From Ilex aquifolium (lineage: Eukaryota; Streptophyta; Magnoliopsida; Aquifoliales; Aquifoliaceae), in the NCBI GenBank assembly GCA_951799425.1, contig OX637398.1, positions 20,346,270 to 20,410,269 on the forward strand: a stretch of DNA of 64,000 nucleotides. The letters are read 5' to 3'. Positions 30,991-43,079 of this stretch are shown here, one piece after another. The position numbers and the translations under genes were made by a program. The notes under the pieces are model-generated. The model saw only the letters and a program-made list of their open reading frames with translations. It had not been told where the DNA came from and did not search any database. The first letter of the stretch is position 1. The number at the start of each line of letters is the position of its first letter.

Positions 30991-32205
30991 TTTATCCTCG
31001 ATAGATTAACACCATCAAATAGAAAGGGTGGCAAAAAAAGTTTAAAAAAAAAAGATGATGTTGTAGTAAAAGAATTAATAGATCATAAAAAAGTCTCACA
31101 ACAGTACAATCAAACTATTCCTATAATTTATTGTTTCACAACAATACAATCAAACTATTCATAACAATGTCTTACAATAGTACATTCAAACTATGTTATC
31201 TCCCTACACTAAGTACCTTATTTATTTGAAAAATAATATAGCGTAAATTATATTTGTGACCTATCTCAATTGTGAGATGTGATTGTATGTTCCTCTATAC
31301 AATAGTGTGTGATAGATGTATGCAAAACACCAAGAATTCATGATAAAAAAATGTAGCAATTTGTGGGCATTTGGTCCCTGAGTGTAGACCCTATAGGCCG
31401 AATTAAATCTCTTGTTTTTGTATTTCTCTATTTTCTGTTCTTGATCTTCAATCTAAAATTTATAGAGACAATCAAGATTTGCCTCAACCTGGCGCCCCCG
31501 TGATTGCACATGGTTAATGATTTTATCAAACATAACTTTTTTAGTCACTTGTAAAGAAAAATCAAGCTCAACTTAGGACTTGTTAAACTTTACCTCTAGA
31601 AATTCAAGTACAATCCAAAAAATCTGCAGAATCAATATATTCTAAGCACCTTATTACAACCTGGTACAAGATCTTGAAGAAACTTCATCCTCTCACTAAT
31701 TTTTTCTCTTCAGACCTGCCCGATGAAGATCAACATGATTGACATATAAACTTAAATCTAATTCTTCAAGTGACGATAAAGACCAAAACAGAGAGAGAAA
31801 TGCCAAAATTCATAGCCTTTCAGCAAGACGATGGCTATCTGTGACCTGATCCCTTCGGTAACCCAAGACGCAAAACTACAAAATGGTAATCTTTAGCATC
31901 AAAGTTCTAAATTTTGGATATCAACTTCTCCAAAATCAATCATTAAGACATGTATCTGACATAAGGAAATTTTAAGACTATAAGTTTCATATTGAGTAGA
32001 ACAAAATGAAATGTACAGACTAGGAGACTTTTCATATTGAATATCATGTTCTACAATTTATTTTTTTTGATCAAATGTGTTCTACAATAGAAAACTCCAT
32101 TCTAAAGACATTGTTTTAACAATTATGTTCCAGTAGTTAACTAAAACCCTTGAATCACATTGATTAGTTTATTTCATCCCAATCCAATCCTTGAAATGAA
32201 TGTGG
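30991..32205. other. Non-coding interval between Tat-2 and the Ale-like copia
   Basis: A degenerate short repeat (cacaacagtacaatcaaactattc) occurs three times between 31096 and 31195. The rest is AT-rich without a gene that I can support. Confidence 0.5.
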
Positions 32206-32210
32206 CCACT

Positions 32211-32310
32211 TATTAGAGATAAAGATTTAGTGCAACAAATCTTATCTCTTGTTATCTCATAGACATGCACACGTTCAAATTCAAGTTGTATTTTAAACTT
32301 CTACTGATCA
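32211..32310 (+). repeat. Copia-3 5' LTR, left part
   Basis: It matches 39423 onward (ttagagataaagatt...caagttgtatttt...ctgatca). It is interrupted after TCA by the CACTA element. Confidence 0.88.
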
Positions 32311-33575
32311 CACTACAAGAAAAATGCCTTGTTGCTTCGAAGTTATTTGCTTCGGTCTAATGCTGAAACAAAAAATATTTTCTGCTTCTGTTAGGAAAAC
32401 TGAAGCAAAAAATAGAATTTTTGCACCGGCATTAGCCAAAACAAAAAAATTTGAAGTAAATATTCAAATTTTTTTGTTTCGGCTAAATACTGAACCAAAT
32501 TCTCTATTTTTTGCTTTGGTATAAACTATAGAAGAAAAAAAATAAGAGTATTTGAGTCGGCAAGAGGCCCAAAGCAAAAAATAAGAGTATTTGCTTTGGG
32601 ATTGAGCTTAAGGAAAAAAATTTAATTCAAAATGACATAGTTTCATGTTATTTTGTCACAAAACGACGTCATTTTGAACCCCAAAAATCCAACCTTGTAC
32701 CTCCTACATTTGCGTTTTCCCTCTTCCCCATTTCCCTCCATCGATCTGTCGCCTCCCTTCGCTCTTTCTCTGTCAATCAGCTAGACGACCAAGCATCACC
32801 TTCCACCGATGAAGTACCCAGGTCTCCGGTGAAGTCTCTTGCCCTTTTCAATGCCATAAATGGAGAAGCTTTCGTTCACAAATCGATTTTGGCGATCGCC
32901 CCCAAAACATAATTCACAAACGCAGTAGAAAAAGCAGATCCATTTCTGAAACTCCTCAATTCTATCTCTTTGACTCCTAAGTCCAACGTTGGAGTAGGTA
33001 AAAAATCGAATATCATTTTCTATTTATTTATTATAAAGGTCCAATTCCTTTATGTTATTATATTTTACTTTGTTCAGAAGATTAGGGTTTTTGCGTCATT
33101 GTTGTCTTCAATTTTGCTAATTTCCTCCATTCATTGTACGAATATTTATTTAGGTTTTGGACTGATATGGTTGTTGATCGTCTAATTCAATGTTTGAGTC
33201 GGATGCATTATGTATTCGTGATCTGAGTTGATTTTTCTTTGCTTCAATTTATTCTTCTTGTTAACATTTTCATATCACTCATACCATTTTTGGGGTCTGC
33301 TATGCTAGTTGTCATTGTTCTTGCAAAAGCATATCTGTTGAATAAGTAAGCAAATTAGTTCATAAAATTCTATTGTGACCATATTTTCCATCACCATTGA
33401 AGATGAATTCTTTCGTTTATATGTTGATTGTGAGCGGATGCATTGTTATGTTATCAAAATTGAAATTCTGTGAATTCAAAGTGTCTTTTTTTTGTTTTAA
33501 CGTTTGTTGTTTCGCAAAATTGTCTAGATTTTGTTTTTGTTGTGAACCCTTTGATGGTTTTGGGTTTGGTAATAG

Positions 33576-33845
33576 ATGGCTGAAACAAAATCAGCTATGA
33601 GGAAACCAGTTTTCACCAAGATTGATCAGCTAAGGACCGGCACCAATGGACACAATATAGTAGTGAAAGTTGTCACTTCAGATGTGGTATTGCAGAAGGG
33701 CCACCTAGATCATAAGCAACTTATTCTCTCTAAAGCTATGGTGGTTTCCATTGAAGTCCAATTTTTCGACGGGCTCAATTTCAATGGTTGTATGGAAAGT
33801 GTTTGTTATTTCACTTCAATGAAACAAACGTTAGTTACTGTTTGA
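33576..33845 (+). pseudogene. Captured host exon: OB-fold protein (At4g28440-like) N-terminus
   Basis: The frame starts MAETKSAMRKPVFTKIDQLR and goes on GTNGHNIVVKVV, then VVLQKG. This is the N-terminus I know from plant single-domain nucleic-acid-binding OB-fold proteins similar to Arabidopsis At4g28440 (related to the SOSS-B family). The match ends after about 45 residues; the following frame is unrelated and the OB-fold core is missing. The ATG is preceded by TTTGGTAATAG, which looks like the end of a 5'-UTR intron, so genomic rather than cDNA sequence was captured. It is not a working gene. Confidence 0.55.
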
Positions 33846-34100
33846 TTTGATTATAAAATTTCCAAATTGTGGTTTTTTAATATAAGAATGATTGTGCATG
33901 AGAAAATTTTTGTGGTAGTGGATTTCAAATACTAAACAATCTTTTTTTTGTTGTTATTGTTGAGCTAATTGTGCATTAGGAATGGATTTAGCTTCCAGCC
34001 CTAGCCACCAAAGCAGTTTAGCTTTTAGTGGTTGAAATGCTCATTACGATTACATTTGTTGGAATACCAATTGTTTGGACTCCTATCTCTCTCTCTCTCT

Positions 34101-34131
<31 letters not shown>

Positions 34132-35380
34132 CTCTCTTCTCTTATTACCTTTTTTTTTAATTTTAGTTGTAAGGAGAATGTCAAGAGAGGTTTCTGAAGT
34201 TGGAACATGGAAAATAGCTGTCCAATATCTGCTTCAATTGAAATCGCAGGTAATTAGCTGTGTAGTTTGATGCCAATTAAGTTCTAGGCATATATCAATT
34301 TACAAATAAGTTACAGGTGCATGTGTAGACCAAGATTTGATTATGGATGATGAATTATGGCAACAATAGAATTGTAGTCTTTCTTTGGAATGGCTTCTGT
34401 CAACTAGATGCGAATATGGATTTGGTGGAGTGCAAGAGAGGAGCTTGGTCTGCAAGACTTTTTGCATCAGTTTTAAAAACAGTTTGATTTACAGTATACT
34501 GCACAACAGAATATGTCGATTGGGTTTATGTTTATGGCCTATCTTCTTCTTTGTAGTTTTATGCGTGTTGTACTTGGCATTTTCATACAATAAATTAAAT
34601 TCCCAATGGAATATAGGATTTCATTATGATTATGTGCAATTTACAAATATAAATCATGTGCATCGATTTTAACTATGGGCGGTATTTGAAAGTATATTTT
34701 ATGAAAATGAATTTATGTGGGCTTACTTAAATTAGTTGAAGTGTTAGCAGCTGATTTATATTAGTTGAATGTTTTCGTCGGAAATTGAGTAAGATATAAT
34801 GTAGTTGTTCACTCCATTCAAGAAAAACATGATATATATGCCTGATGTGTTTTCCTTTTATTGGCGGTAAAAACTTTTAAGTCAAAATCAGTACATCGGC
34901 TCTAGATACTTGTTATTATTATCATGTGCACTGCTTTTTTCTCTTACTAATGCTCATATTTTTTAGTTGTTGATTTTATTTGGTCATGCAGTGCTTTTGC
35001 ACAAGGGCAAACAGCCTGTTTTCATTCCGTTCGTTGTGAAAATAGACGGACACCTATGATTTGGGCATAGAAACTTGTAGGAAGATATGACTTCTCAATC
35101 TGAGACCCAGTTTGGGAGTTTGAAGAGAAACTAGAAATTTCAACACTAAAGAATTCTAAAACCTTAAACTTGAAGTTTGACGATGGGTTAAAAGAATTGT
35201 TGCTTGGCCATATTAGTGCGTTTATTACTTTTGTTTTTAATTAGAATAGTTTATGATAGATTCTATGGCATATTTGTATGAATGTACATGAGATGTAATT
35301 ATATTTATGAATGGACAGGATATGGTGCCTATTTTTTGTAAAAAATTATATTTGCAGTAATATGTGAGTATTTGCTTTAT
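33846..35380. other. Non-coding interior of CACTA element A
   Basis: No recognisable domain. It may contain intron or other captured host sequence: the stretch 34963-35110 (LLHKGKQPVFIPFVVKIDG in one frame) looks protein-like but is too short to name. Confidence 0.4.
34086..34138 (+). repeat. (TC)n-C26-(TC)n simple repeat
   Basis: A CT tract, a run of 26 C (34103-34128) and another CT tract lie inside CACTA element A. Length is likely variable and sequencing-sensitive. Confidence 0.95.
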
Positions 35381-35567
35381 AAAAATAGGTTATTTGAATG
35401 CCGAAGCAAAAAAAGGGTATTTGCTTCGGCTTTCACATGCCTAACCAAATTCTTTTATTTTGCTTCAACTTTTTTGCTTCGGCCGAAGCTTACTTTTTGC
35501 ATTGGGCACCTTTTACCACGCTCCCTTTGCCGAAGCAAAAAGAAGTGCACTTTTCCTTGTAGTGTCA

Positions 35568-35678
35568 CTTCCCTATCTCATAATTGTACGAATCCCTTGG
35601 TATCCAGATCTCTATATAAATTGTACTTGGCAAAGTTGATAATATAGAGAAAACAAAAGACTCAGTTGAGTTCTTATA
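35568..35678 (+). repeat. Copia-3 5' LTR, right part
   Basis: It matches the 3' LTR from cttccctatctg through ctctatata and ttgagttcttata. With the left part it makes one LTR once the CACTA element and one TCA are removed. Confidence 0.88.
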
Positions 35679-35690
35679 CGGTATCAGAGC
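35679..35690 (+). other. Copia-3 primer-binding site
   Basis: CGGTATCAGAGC directly after the LTR is one base away from the usual TGGTATCAGAGC, complementary to initiator-Met tRNA, the standard copia primer. Confidence 0.8.
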
Positions 35691-35728
35691 AACATATTTT
35701 TTTCTTGCAGTAGATTATTCTTGACACC

Positions 35729-36500
35729 ATGAGAAACTCCTCCTTCTTTGTTGACCAACTCCCCATCCCTACCATATCTCTTGTTCCTTTGGTCACTATT
35801 CCTTCCTTCATGTTTCCTTCGGCCACTGCTGAAAACTACCCACTGTGGGCTTCTCATATTCTGCCACACCTTCGAGGTCATCAAGTAATGGGCTATGTTG
35901 ATGGCACCATCCCTTGCCTTGCACAATCCATCACCACAGGCTCCACCGCTGCTGTCAATCATGACTACCTTGCCTGGTAAGGCCAAGACCAGCTCCTATT
36001 GGGTTGGCTCATTTCCTCCTTAACCAATGAGGTTCACGCTCAAACCATTAGGTTATCAACGTCCCACGTGGTGTGGGCTGTGGTTGAAGCATCTTATGTG
36101 GCTCCCTCTCGATCTCGCATCCTTCAACTCTGTATGGAGCTACAATCAATCAGAAAGGGTCCCAACTTAGTTCAGAAATTCTTTTATCGAGCCAAGACAA
36201 TTGCTCATCAACTTGTGATACCCGATCGTTCCATCTCCAATGATGATCGCATTCTCTATATTCTCGATAGCTTACCCTCCAAACATGTTGTATTTCGCAC
36301 CACGATTTTAACTCAAGTAGACTCCATTTCTTCTGCCGACTTACTGAGCCATCTCTTGTCCGAAGAATTGCGCATCGCTCACGATGCTAGTGCCTTTGAC
36401 TTTGCTTCCACAACCAATATTGCACAGCAGAACTCTTTCCCTTCTTCCAACCATATTTACAGAAACAATTAGAATGGTTGTAGTCACAGTAATCGCAACA
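35729..36500 (+). pseudogene. Copia-3 gag
   Basis: The frame starts MRNSSFFVDQLP and contains ENYPLWASHILPHLRGHQVMGYVDGT, the N-terminal copia gag pattern. A TAA after DYLAW (35978-35980) separates it from LISSLTNEVHAQTIRL, LCMELQSIRKG and RTTILTQVDSIS. It ends in a TAG near 36470. The CCHC zinc-knuckle region is not recognisable in the following frames (36480-36650). Confidence 0.82.
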
Positions 36501-36652
36501 AAGGTGGTCGGGGAAGCCGTGACTGTTATGGCCAATTTTGTGGTCTCCATGGCCAGTTTCGTCATTCAAATAACCAAATTCATGGTTCTGCTATAGATCA
36601 GTCGCCGTCCTCTTCTTGGCTGATATGTCAAGTATGCTATCAGATTGGTTAT

Positions 36653-36994
36653 GTGGCCCTTCAATGTCATAACCGCTTCAATGAACCTTTTCAGTACACA
36701 TCTCCTCACTCGTCTCTACTTGCTTGTAATGATTTAGTACCCACTACCCTCACGGATCAATGGTATCTTGATATTGGTGCCACTCATCACCTAACGTCAG
36801 ACCTTTCCAATCTGAACCTCTCAATCGAATATCATGGCAACGACATCGTTCGAATTGGTAATGGTATAGGTTTGAACATTAAGCATGTTGGTTCTTCCTC
36901 CGTAACATATCGTCATTCTTCCTTCACGCTTAATGAAATTTTACATGTTCTAAGTGTTACACGAAATCTCCTTTTGGTTAACAAATTTATTTGA
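36653..36994 (+). pseudogene. Copia-3 protease
   Basis: The frame has QWYLDIGATHHLTSDLSNL and LNEILHVLSVTRNLLLVN. The catalytic D-T-G is D-I-G here, so the active-site Thr is lost. It ends in a stop after NKFI. Confidence 0.8.
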
Positions 36995-37051
36995 GATAAT
37001 GACTGTTGGTTTGAGTTTCATAGCTCTAATTTTTGTGTTGAGGACAACACC

Positions 37052-37916
37052 ATGGTGAAAGTTCTTCTTTGCGGCCCGAACATTGATGGACTTTACGAGA
37101 TCCAATTTAACAAAGATGCAAACAAAGCTGCTCTCCTTCATGAGGCGACTACTCCTTGGCATCAACGCCTTTGTCATCCTGCATTCCGCATTGTTCATCT
37201 TGTTTTAAAGCGACTCGGTGAATCCATCACTTCCAATAAACTCCTAGTAATCTGTGTTGCATGCCAACGAGGAAAAAAAATCATGCCCTTCCATTTCCCA
37301 ACATCTCCACTCCTGTGACGGCTCTTTTAGCAATTGTTTACTCTAATGTTTGGGGTCTGGCCCTGGTACCGTCTTTCATGGACATCGCTATTATGTTCAC
37401 TTTGTAAAATACTTTTACCAAGTTTACATGGCTTTTCCATTTTTTAATAAAAGTGATAAATTACTGTGTTTTATCAAATTTTGCACTTTGGTTGAAAATT
37501 TGTTCTCTTGTAAGATTAAACACATTCACAGTGATTTGGGCGGTGAATATCATATGGTTTCATCTTATCTCGCAAAACATGGAATTGGCTATTGGATCTC
37601 TTGTCCTCACACCCACCAACAAAACGGCGCTGCCAAACAGAAACATCATCACATTGTTGACACAGACTTAGCCTTATTAGCTCATACCTCACTGCCATTC
37701 ATTTTTTGGGACTTTGCTTTTGAAACGGTGGTTTACTTAATTAATTGCCTTTCATCAAAGGCCTCGCAAAATTCAACCCCTTTTCAAATATTGGTTAAGC
37801 GGCCTTCGGATTATAACTTTCTCAAAGTCGTTGGGTGTATATGCTGTCCATGCCTCCTTCCATATCGTCTTCACAAGCTAGCCTTTCGATCCACAAGATT
37901 CATATTTCTCAGTTAG
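37052..37916 (+). pseudogene. Copia-3 integrase
   Basis: The zinc region reads WHQRLCHPAFRIVHLVL and VACQRGKK. The core has VYSNVWG in another frame, where the first catalytic Asp is normally found (Asn here). IKHIHSDLGGEY retains the second Asp. QQNGAAKQKHHHIVD has Lys where the catalytic Glu stands. Two of the three DDE residues are therefore replaced, both by changes compatible with G-to-A transitions. Confidence 0.82.
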
Positions 37917-37983
37917 ATTCTGCAACACCATGGTAACAGATGCTTTGACCCACAAACTCAGAAACTTTACATAATCCAGAAAA

Positions 37984-39250
37984 GTGATGTTTGATGAATA
38001 TTCATTTGCTCATGCAAGTCCTCCACTACCGTCTACTACTATCTCAAACACCAACCAATTTTTTCTTCCACCTCTTCCTGTGGTACCCACATCCTCTTTG
38101 CCAATTTTGAGGATAACCTATGCGGCGTCAATGAAACCCACAACTGCCACCAGTCCACTTCCCCACCAACCTCTCCATCCCACAGTCAACTATCCATTGT
38201 GGCTCATGCCACCACTACAACACCTAATCCAGCTGTACCACTGCTCCCTGCTACCCTTACTTGAAGCTCTTACTACCACTGGTCCATTGCCTCCTCTCTC
38301 TATACCGATTAATGATATGCCCTTTTAGCACCCCACTCATCCAATGATCACTTGTTCTCAAGATGGCACTCAAAAACCAAAAATTCTAAATGTTTCCACA
38401 TATATGTCATTTATGGAAATCACTCTATGTCCTCAAGCAGGCACCATGTGCGTGGTTTACCTGATTGAGTATTTTTCTTAATAGTCAAGGTTTCACAACC
38501 TCCCAAACAGATACATCTTTATTCATTCACCACAACTCACAGTCCATCATCTATGTTTATGATCTCATAATCACAGGAAGCTCCACTATCTCCATTGCCT
38601 CACTCATCTATCAACTTGGCAATGAGTTCGCCATCAAAGACCTTCACAAAATCAACTTCTTTCTCGGCATTGAAGTGCTTCACACCACTCATGGACTTCT
38701 TCTAAGTCAATAACAATACATTGTGGATTTGTTAAAGAAATCCACCATGGATGGTTCCAAACCACTCTCGAATCCGTTCTCCCCAAACATCAAACTTCAT
38801 CTTTTGGACACTGACCCATTTGACGATGCCACGCTCTATTGCCGCATCATTGGCTTAGTTCACTCCTTTTCCATCAACAAGGTCTGCCAATATATGCACC
38901 AATCTACCATTTGTCTACCCATTCAACAGGTGTCCTCCTTCACACTTTTTTGCATTTTCTGATGCTTACTGAGCCAGCTGCCTCAATGATTGCCGCTCAA
39001 CAGGTGGTTATGTGATCTTCCTTGGCCCTAATCTTGTCTCTTGGTCATCACGAAAACGAGTTGTTTCCCGTTCCAGCACTAAGGCCAAATAGCATGCACG
39101 TGCCAATGCCACAACTGAGCACCTCTGGTTTCTATCCCTTCTTAAAGAACTTCATAGTCCTCGGTCCAACAGCCCCATTATCTGGTGTGACAATATTGAA
39201 GCCACCTATCTTACAGCAAACACAATTTTTCACAACCACGTGAAGCATAT
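37984..39250 (+). pseudogene. Copia-3 RT and RNase H remnants, mostly deleted
   Basis: The Ser/Pro/Thr-rich linker (37984-38330) passes into RT sequence that lacks the N-terminal half. Near 38465-38710, FLNSQGFTTSQTDTSLFIHH and IIYVYDLIITGSS appear; the Y-V-D-D box is YVYDL. Then FAIKDLHKINFFLGIEV follows. RNase H pieces at 38960-39250 include SDAY-, [16 protein letters not shown] and EHLWFLSLL-like segments in changing frames. Confidence 0.75.
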
Positions 39251-39422
39251 AGAAATAACTTTTCACTTCGTTCGTGAAAATATGGCAAACCATAACCTTG
39301 ATGTACATATTCACCAAAGATCAACTGACTGATATTCTAACCAAGCCCTTATCCAAACCTTGATTTCAACTCTGTCTTAACAAGCTTAACATTCTCTCTG
39401 GCACACTTCACTTGCAAGAGCA

Positions 39423-39621
39423 AATTAGAGATAAAGATTAGTCAAACTAATCTTCTTTCTTGTTATTTCATTGACCTGTACAAGTTCAATTCAAGTTGTA
39501 TTTTGCTGATCACTTCCCTATCTGATATTTGTACCAATCCCTTTGTATCCAGATCTCTATATATATTGTACTTTGCACAGTTGATAATATAGAGAAAACA
39601 AGACTCGGTTGAGTTCTTATA
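39423..39621 (+). repeat. Copia-3 3' LTR
   Basis: About 199 bp, matching both parts of the 5' LTR. It preserves the uninterrupted CACTA target site. It is followed by the TSD copy CCACT (39622-39626). Confidence 0.88.
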
Positions 39622-40378
39622 CCACTAAACCATATTCTACGTATGCAAAAAACACAAAGTGCAGATATCTATTATGTAGACACTATGCTAACTTCAATTT
39701 TCAACTGAAAAAACGCACAACTCCTCCAAAATCCCCTACCCTCCATCTTTCAGTAGAAACAGAGAACATATCTGATCTACTGTATGCTATGACGGGCATC
39801 TAGTGTTCATACGATGGACACCTAATGTTCCAAGACCCAACTTCAAAAAACCACTTCTCACTACAACAAAAATCATTTTTTGCGACGTTTTTTTTGCGAC
39901 GAATTTTAGTTCGTCGCAAAAAGTCTACTATCCGCGACGATTTTATAATTTTGTCACAAAATGTCTTTTTGGCAATTTTTTTGCGACATTTTTTAAAGTG
40001 CATCGCAAAAAGGTGATTCCCTCCGTGACGTTTTTAGTCAATGTTGAGTTTTTTAAGGTATGAGTATGTTGGATAGTTTTCCCTTCTTTTTTGGTTCGGT
40101 CCATGAAGTCTATTTTAGTTAGCTTACAATCTTTACTTTTGTCTGATTCGGTCAATTCTGACAGGGAATTTGCCAATTGTTTGGGATTTTTTTCCATTTT
40201 GTATTTGAAACTTTCGGTAATTATCCTAGTGGAAAAAGCTCGATTGACTCCCTTACTTGTAAGTATTATCTCTCTCTCTCACACCAAAAAAAAGGTGAAG
40301 AAAGTAAAAAGATAACAGCTGTTTACTTTTTTATTTCTTGCTTCTTGCTTTTGTGATTCTGCATTATCTCTGTTTTGT

Positions 40379-40662
40379 TCTGTTACTTTCTTAAGGACAT
40401 TGTTCTTAGAGTCAGCTCTTTCTATCTGACGGAATGTTTGAGTTAGAAATACCCTTTTTTTTATGGTACTCAGACTGGCTGAAGACTGCTCTTTCCAGAA
40501 TAACTCAAGATTGTGAGCAGTGGATAAAACCTCCATCTGTATCGTTTAATTCATCGTCACCCACATCTTTGAATACGTCATTCAGCCTTACGGACGTCAC
40601 ACCTACTAGCCCACCCAGTACAAATTTTGGCCACTCACCCAGACCTTCTTCTAGTCTCAAGG
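40379..40662 (+). pseudogene. Possible captured host exon in CACTA element B
   Basis: The frame contains SDWLKTALSRITQDCEQWIK and then a Ser/Thr/Pro-rich run ending SPRPSSSLK, followed by AG|GTATTTTTC, a good splice donor. Upstream TTACTTTCTTAAG could be an acceptor. The balanced codon content differs from the AT-rich surroundings. I do not recognise the family, so a captured host exon is an inference. Confidence 0.35.
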
Positions 40663-42242
40663 TATTTTTCTTGTTGGAGTACTGTTCTACTTATTTACAT
40701 TTTGCTAGTATTTAGTTTCCCTCCCATATAGGAAACTTTTTCTTTGTTGATTTAAATTAGACAAGTTAATTCAGATGCAAGTTTCATGCTGAACTTTTGC
40801 CCAAGTTATGCAGCAACTTCAAATTTGGCTTTTATAAATGTACTATTGGAGACAGAAAAGTGATATGATTTGTAATTTGATGTTCACTTGCAAATTTATG
40901 TTATCTATTCAGTAGCTGATGAGTATTAATATAGAATTCGTGTGCTTCTTAACAGAAAATAGATAGTAGTGAACTACTTAGGGAAAAAATTGATTGTGAA
41001 ATAAATGAACTGCAAACCCTTGCTAATTGATTGTGAAATAAGAACATATAGCTCAATTAGTTTTTTTTTTCCCAATCGTATGTACTATCTGAAAATTGTA
41101 GCTCACACATGTTAGTTGTACAGAAGTTGCATATTAGTCGTCAGTATAAATAAATGTATTACATTCTCGCATATGGTTGCATGAGATAGTTCCATTTGTT
41201 GATCTGGTAATGTGTTTGTGTTGTTTTTTGTCATTTATTATGTTTAAGAGATGTCGTGGGAGTTCTGATGTGTGTTGGTTTTGTCTTATGTTTGACATTT
41301 GTATTAGGCAGAGTCATGAAAAAATATAATTGCTTTATTTATAAAAGAGTTAATCACTTGTTACTCCTCATGATTAGCCTAAAAACGTAGTAGTAAAAAT
41401 AGGCTCATAACCCTCTTATGTTAAGAATTAGAAAATCTATATGTTTTTTGAAAAAATTGATTGATAATTTATTAATGTATTTTTGTCTTTTTTGTAACAG
41501 ATGAATTATGTACTTCTGCATCAAAGTGACTGACGAATTATCTTTAGATTATGTATTAAAATATTTTGGGAAAATTGTATGTAGATTACGTTGTTAGATA
41601 TATTGATGACACTACAAGAAAATATATTTTTTGTGACGGTGAAAGGCTGTTGCAAAAAGTATATTTGCCGTCACAAATACTTTTTGCGGCGGCTTTGTGG
41701 CGGCATTTAGTAGCCGCAATAGGCAGTGCCGCAAAAAATATTTGAGGCGGCATTACGCCGTCGCAAAAAACATTAGTGGCAGAGATTCTCTAACGCAAAA
41801 ATAATGGTGCCGCAATTTTTTCATAACATTTGTGACAGAGACTTTGCTGTTACAAATGTTTTGTATTTGTTAACAAAATACAATTATGGCAGCAAACAAT
41901 GCCGCAGCAAAAAAATGCTAATTTTTTTAAATTTTTTTTATATTATCAATTTCTACCATGTATATACAAATACATCACACAAATCAAAAAGACTTATAAT
42001 AGAAAAATAATTCCACATACAATTTCATTCATATATAAATCTAAACACCAAGTAAGAATATGTTCATATATATACATAAACAAATCATCAATTAGAGAAA
42101 ACAATTTAAAATCTACCAAGTATAATGTTAATTCCCCAAGTACAGATAAAAAAAATAAAATTAAAACAAAAGGTTAAATGTTGTATCCACATATGCTTAT
42201 AAAAAAATGTAAAAAAAAATCCTAAGGTCTTCCATAACTCTT

Positions 42243-42560
42243 CTACAAATCACCTACCATTTCAATAGTACTTGAAAAAACAAATAAAACTTTTGTTATT
42301 ATACTACCACTACAACATAGGAAAAAAAACATGGATATATGTATTAAAGAATTAAAAGAAGTTGAACAAACATCAATAGATGGCCAAGTAACATTTCGTT
42401 GAACAGCATTTACAACTGTTTTGACTCCTTGATGAGGTCTTGTCAAACATGAATTACTCTCAATTGCCTTTTCAATAAATACTTTCCAAAAATTTGATCC
42501 CAAGCGTATTCCGTTCACTTCGGCCAATGGGTCTGTACTAACAAGAATACCCTCTGCTAA
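42243..42560 (-). pseudogene. TnpA-like (ORF1) C-terminal fragment of CACTA C
   Basis: The frame VNGIRLGSNFWKVFIEKAI...LTRPHQGVKTVVNAVQRNVTWPS has the pattern (L)G.N...V.V......L.RP......L..AVG..I.WPS. I associate this with the C-terminal domain of plant CACTA TnpA-like proteins. It lies downstream of the Tnp2 remnant on the same strand. Introns or frame breaks separate them. Confidence 0.55.
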
Positions 42561-43079
42561 TATGCACTTTGGAATTTTGGAACTTAACGAACCTACTTTA
42601 GTTCCAACCTACAATAATATGCACAATGCAATCAAAACAACAATCGTTATTTAAAATGTCTAATGCATGGTTATTCATAACAATTAAAAGACGTCATACG
42701 GTATACAAAATAAATATACATGTAGACTAACTTCTTCAAGAACCTCTTTTCCTTTGTTATTTTTAGCAGTGTGCATCTATATAACATTTTCACAATATTA
42801 GATAAGTCTTTCACTAGCGGGAACTTGTGAAATGTATTGGAAAGAATGATACAACAAACATCATATAAAGTGCATTCACAATTGCTCACAAACTCGCTTA
42901 TTTCAATTCCAAAAAAAAAAAAACATAGCCCTTTTACCCAAAGTTGAAACTTTACACACTCTTCATCCATTAATGAAGTCATTTACTACACACTCAAAGC
43001 TAAAATTATTATTCATACCTTTAATAATACACTCAAACCTAGCAAATTAATCAAATGTCAAATACAAAAAATTCAAATA

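Larger units (their letters stand above)
32311..35564. mobile_element. CACTA element A (3.25 kb, non-autonomous, gene-fragment carrying)
   Basis: The ends are CACTACAAGAAAAATGCC (left) and, on the opposite strand, CACTACAAGGAAAAGTGC (right). The TSD is TCA (32308-32310 and 35565-35567). Subterminal regions carry many copies of TTTGCTTCGG in both orientations, including the perfect palindrome GCTTCGGCCGAAGC near 35478. These are the expected transposase-binding repeats. No transposase is encoded. The 3' LTR of Copia-3 shows the uninterrupted site ctgaTCActtcc. Confidence 0.93.
32211..39621 (+). mobile_element. Ale-like Ty1/copia element Copia-3, split by a CACTA insertion
   Basis: The direct repeat CCACT at 32206-32210 and 39622-39626 is the TSD. 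The LTRs are about 200 bp (32211-32310 plus 35568-35678, and 39423-39621) and begin TATTAGAG or the like, with ends CTTATA. The usual TG/CA termini have changed to TA/TA. A PBS of the initiator-Met type follows the 5' LTR. Gag, protease, integrase and remnants of RT and RNase H follow on the plus strand. Without the CACTA insert the element is about 4.15 kb, compatible with the short Ale/Retrofit copia group after an RT deletion. Confidence 0.88.

Noticed and set aside
34103..34128. Run of 26 C as a functional element
   Set aside because: A homopolymer between CT tracts is best explained by slippage or sequencing/assembly uncertainty.
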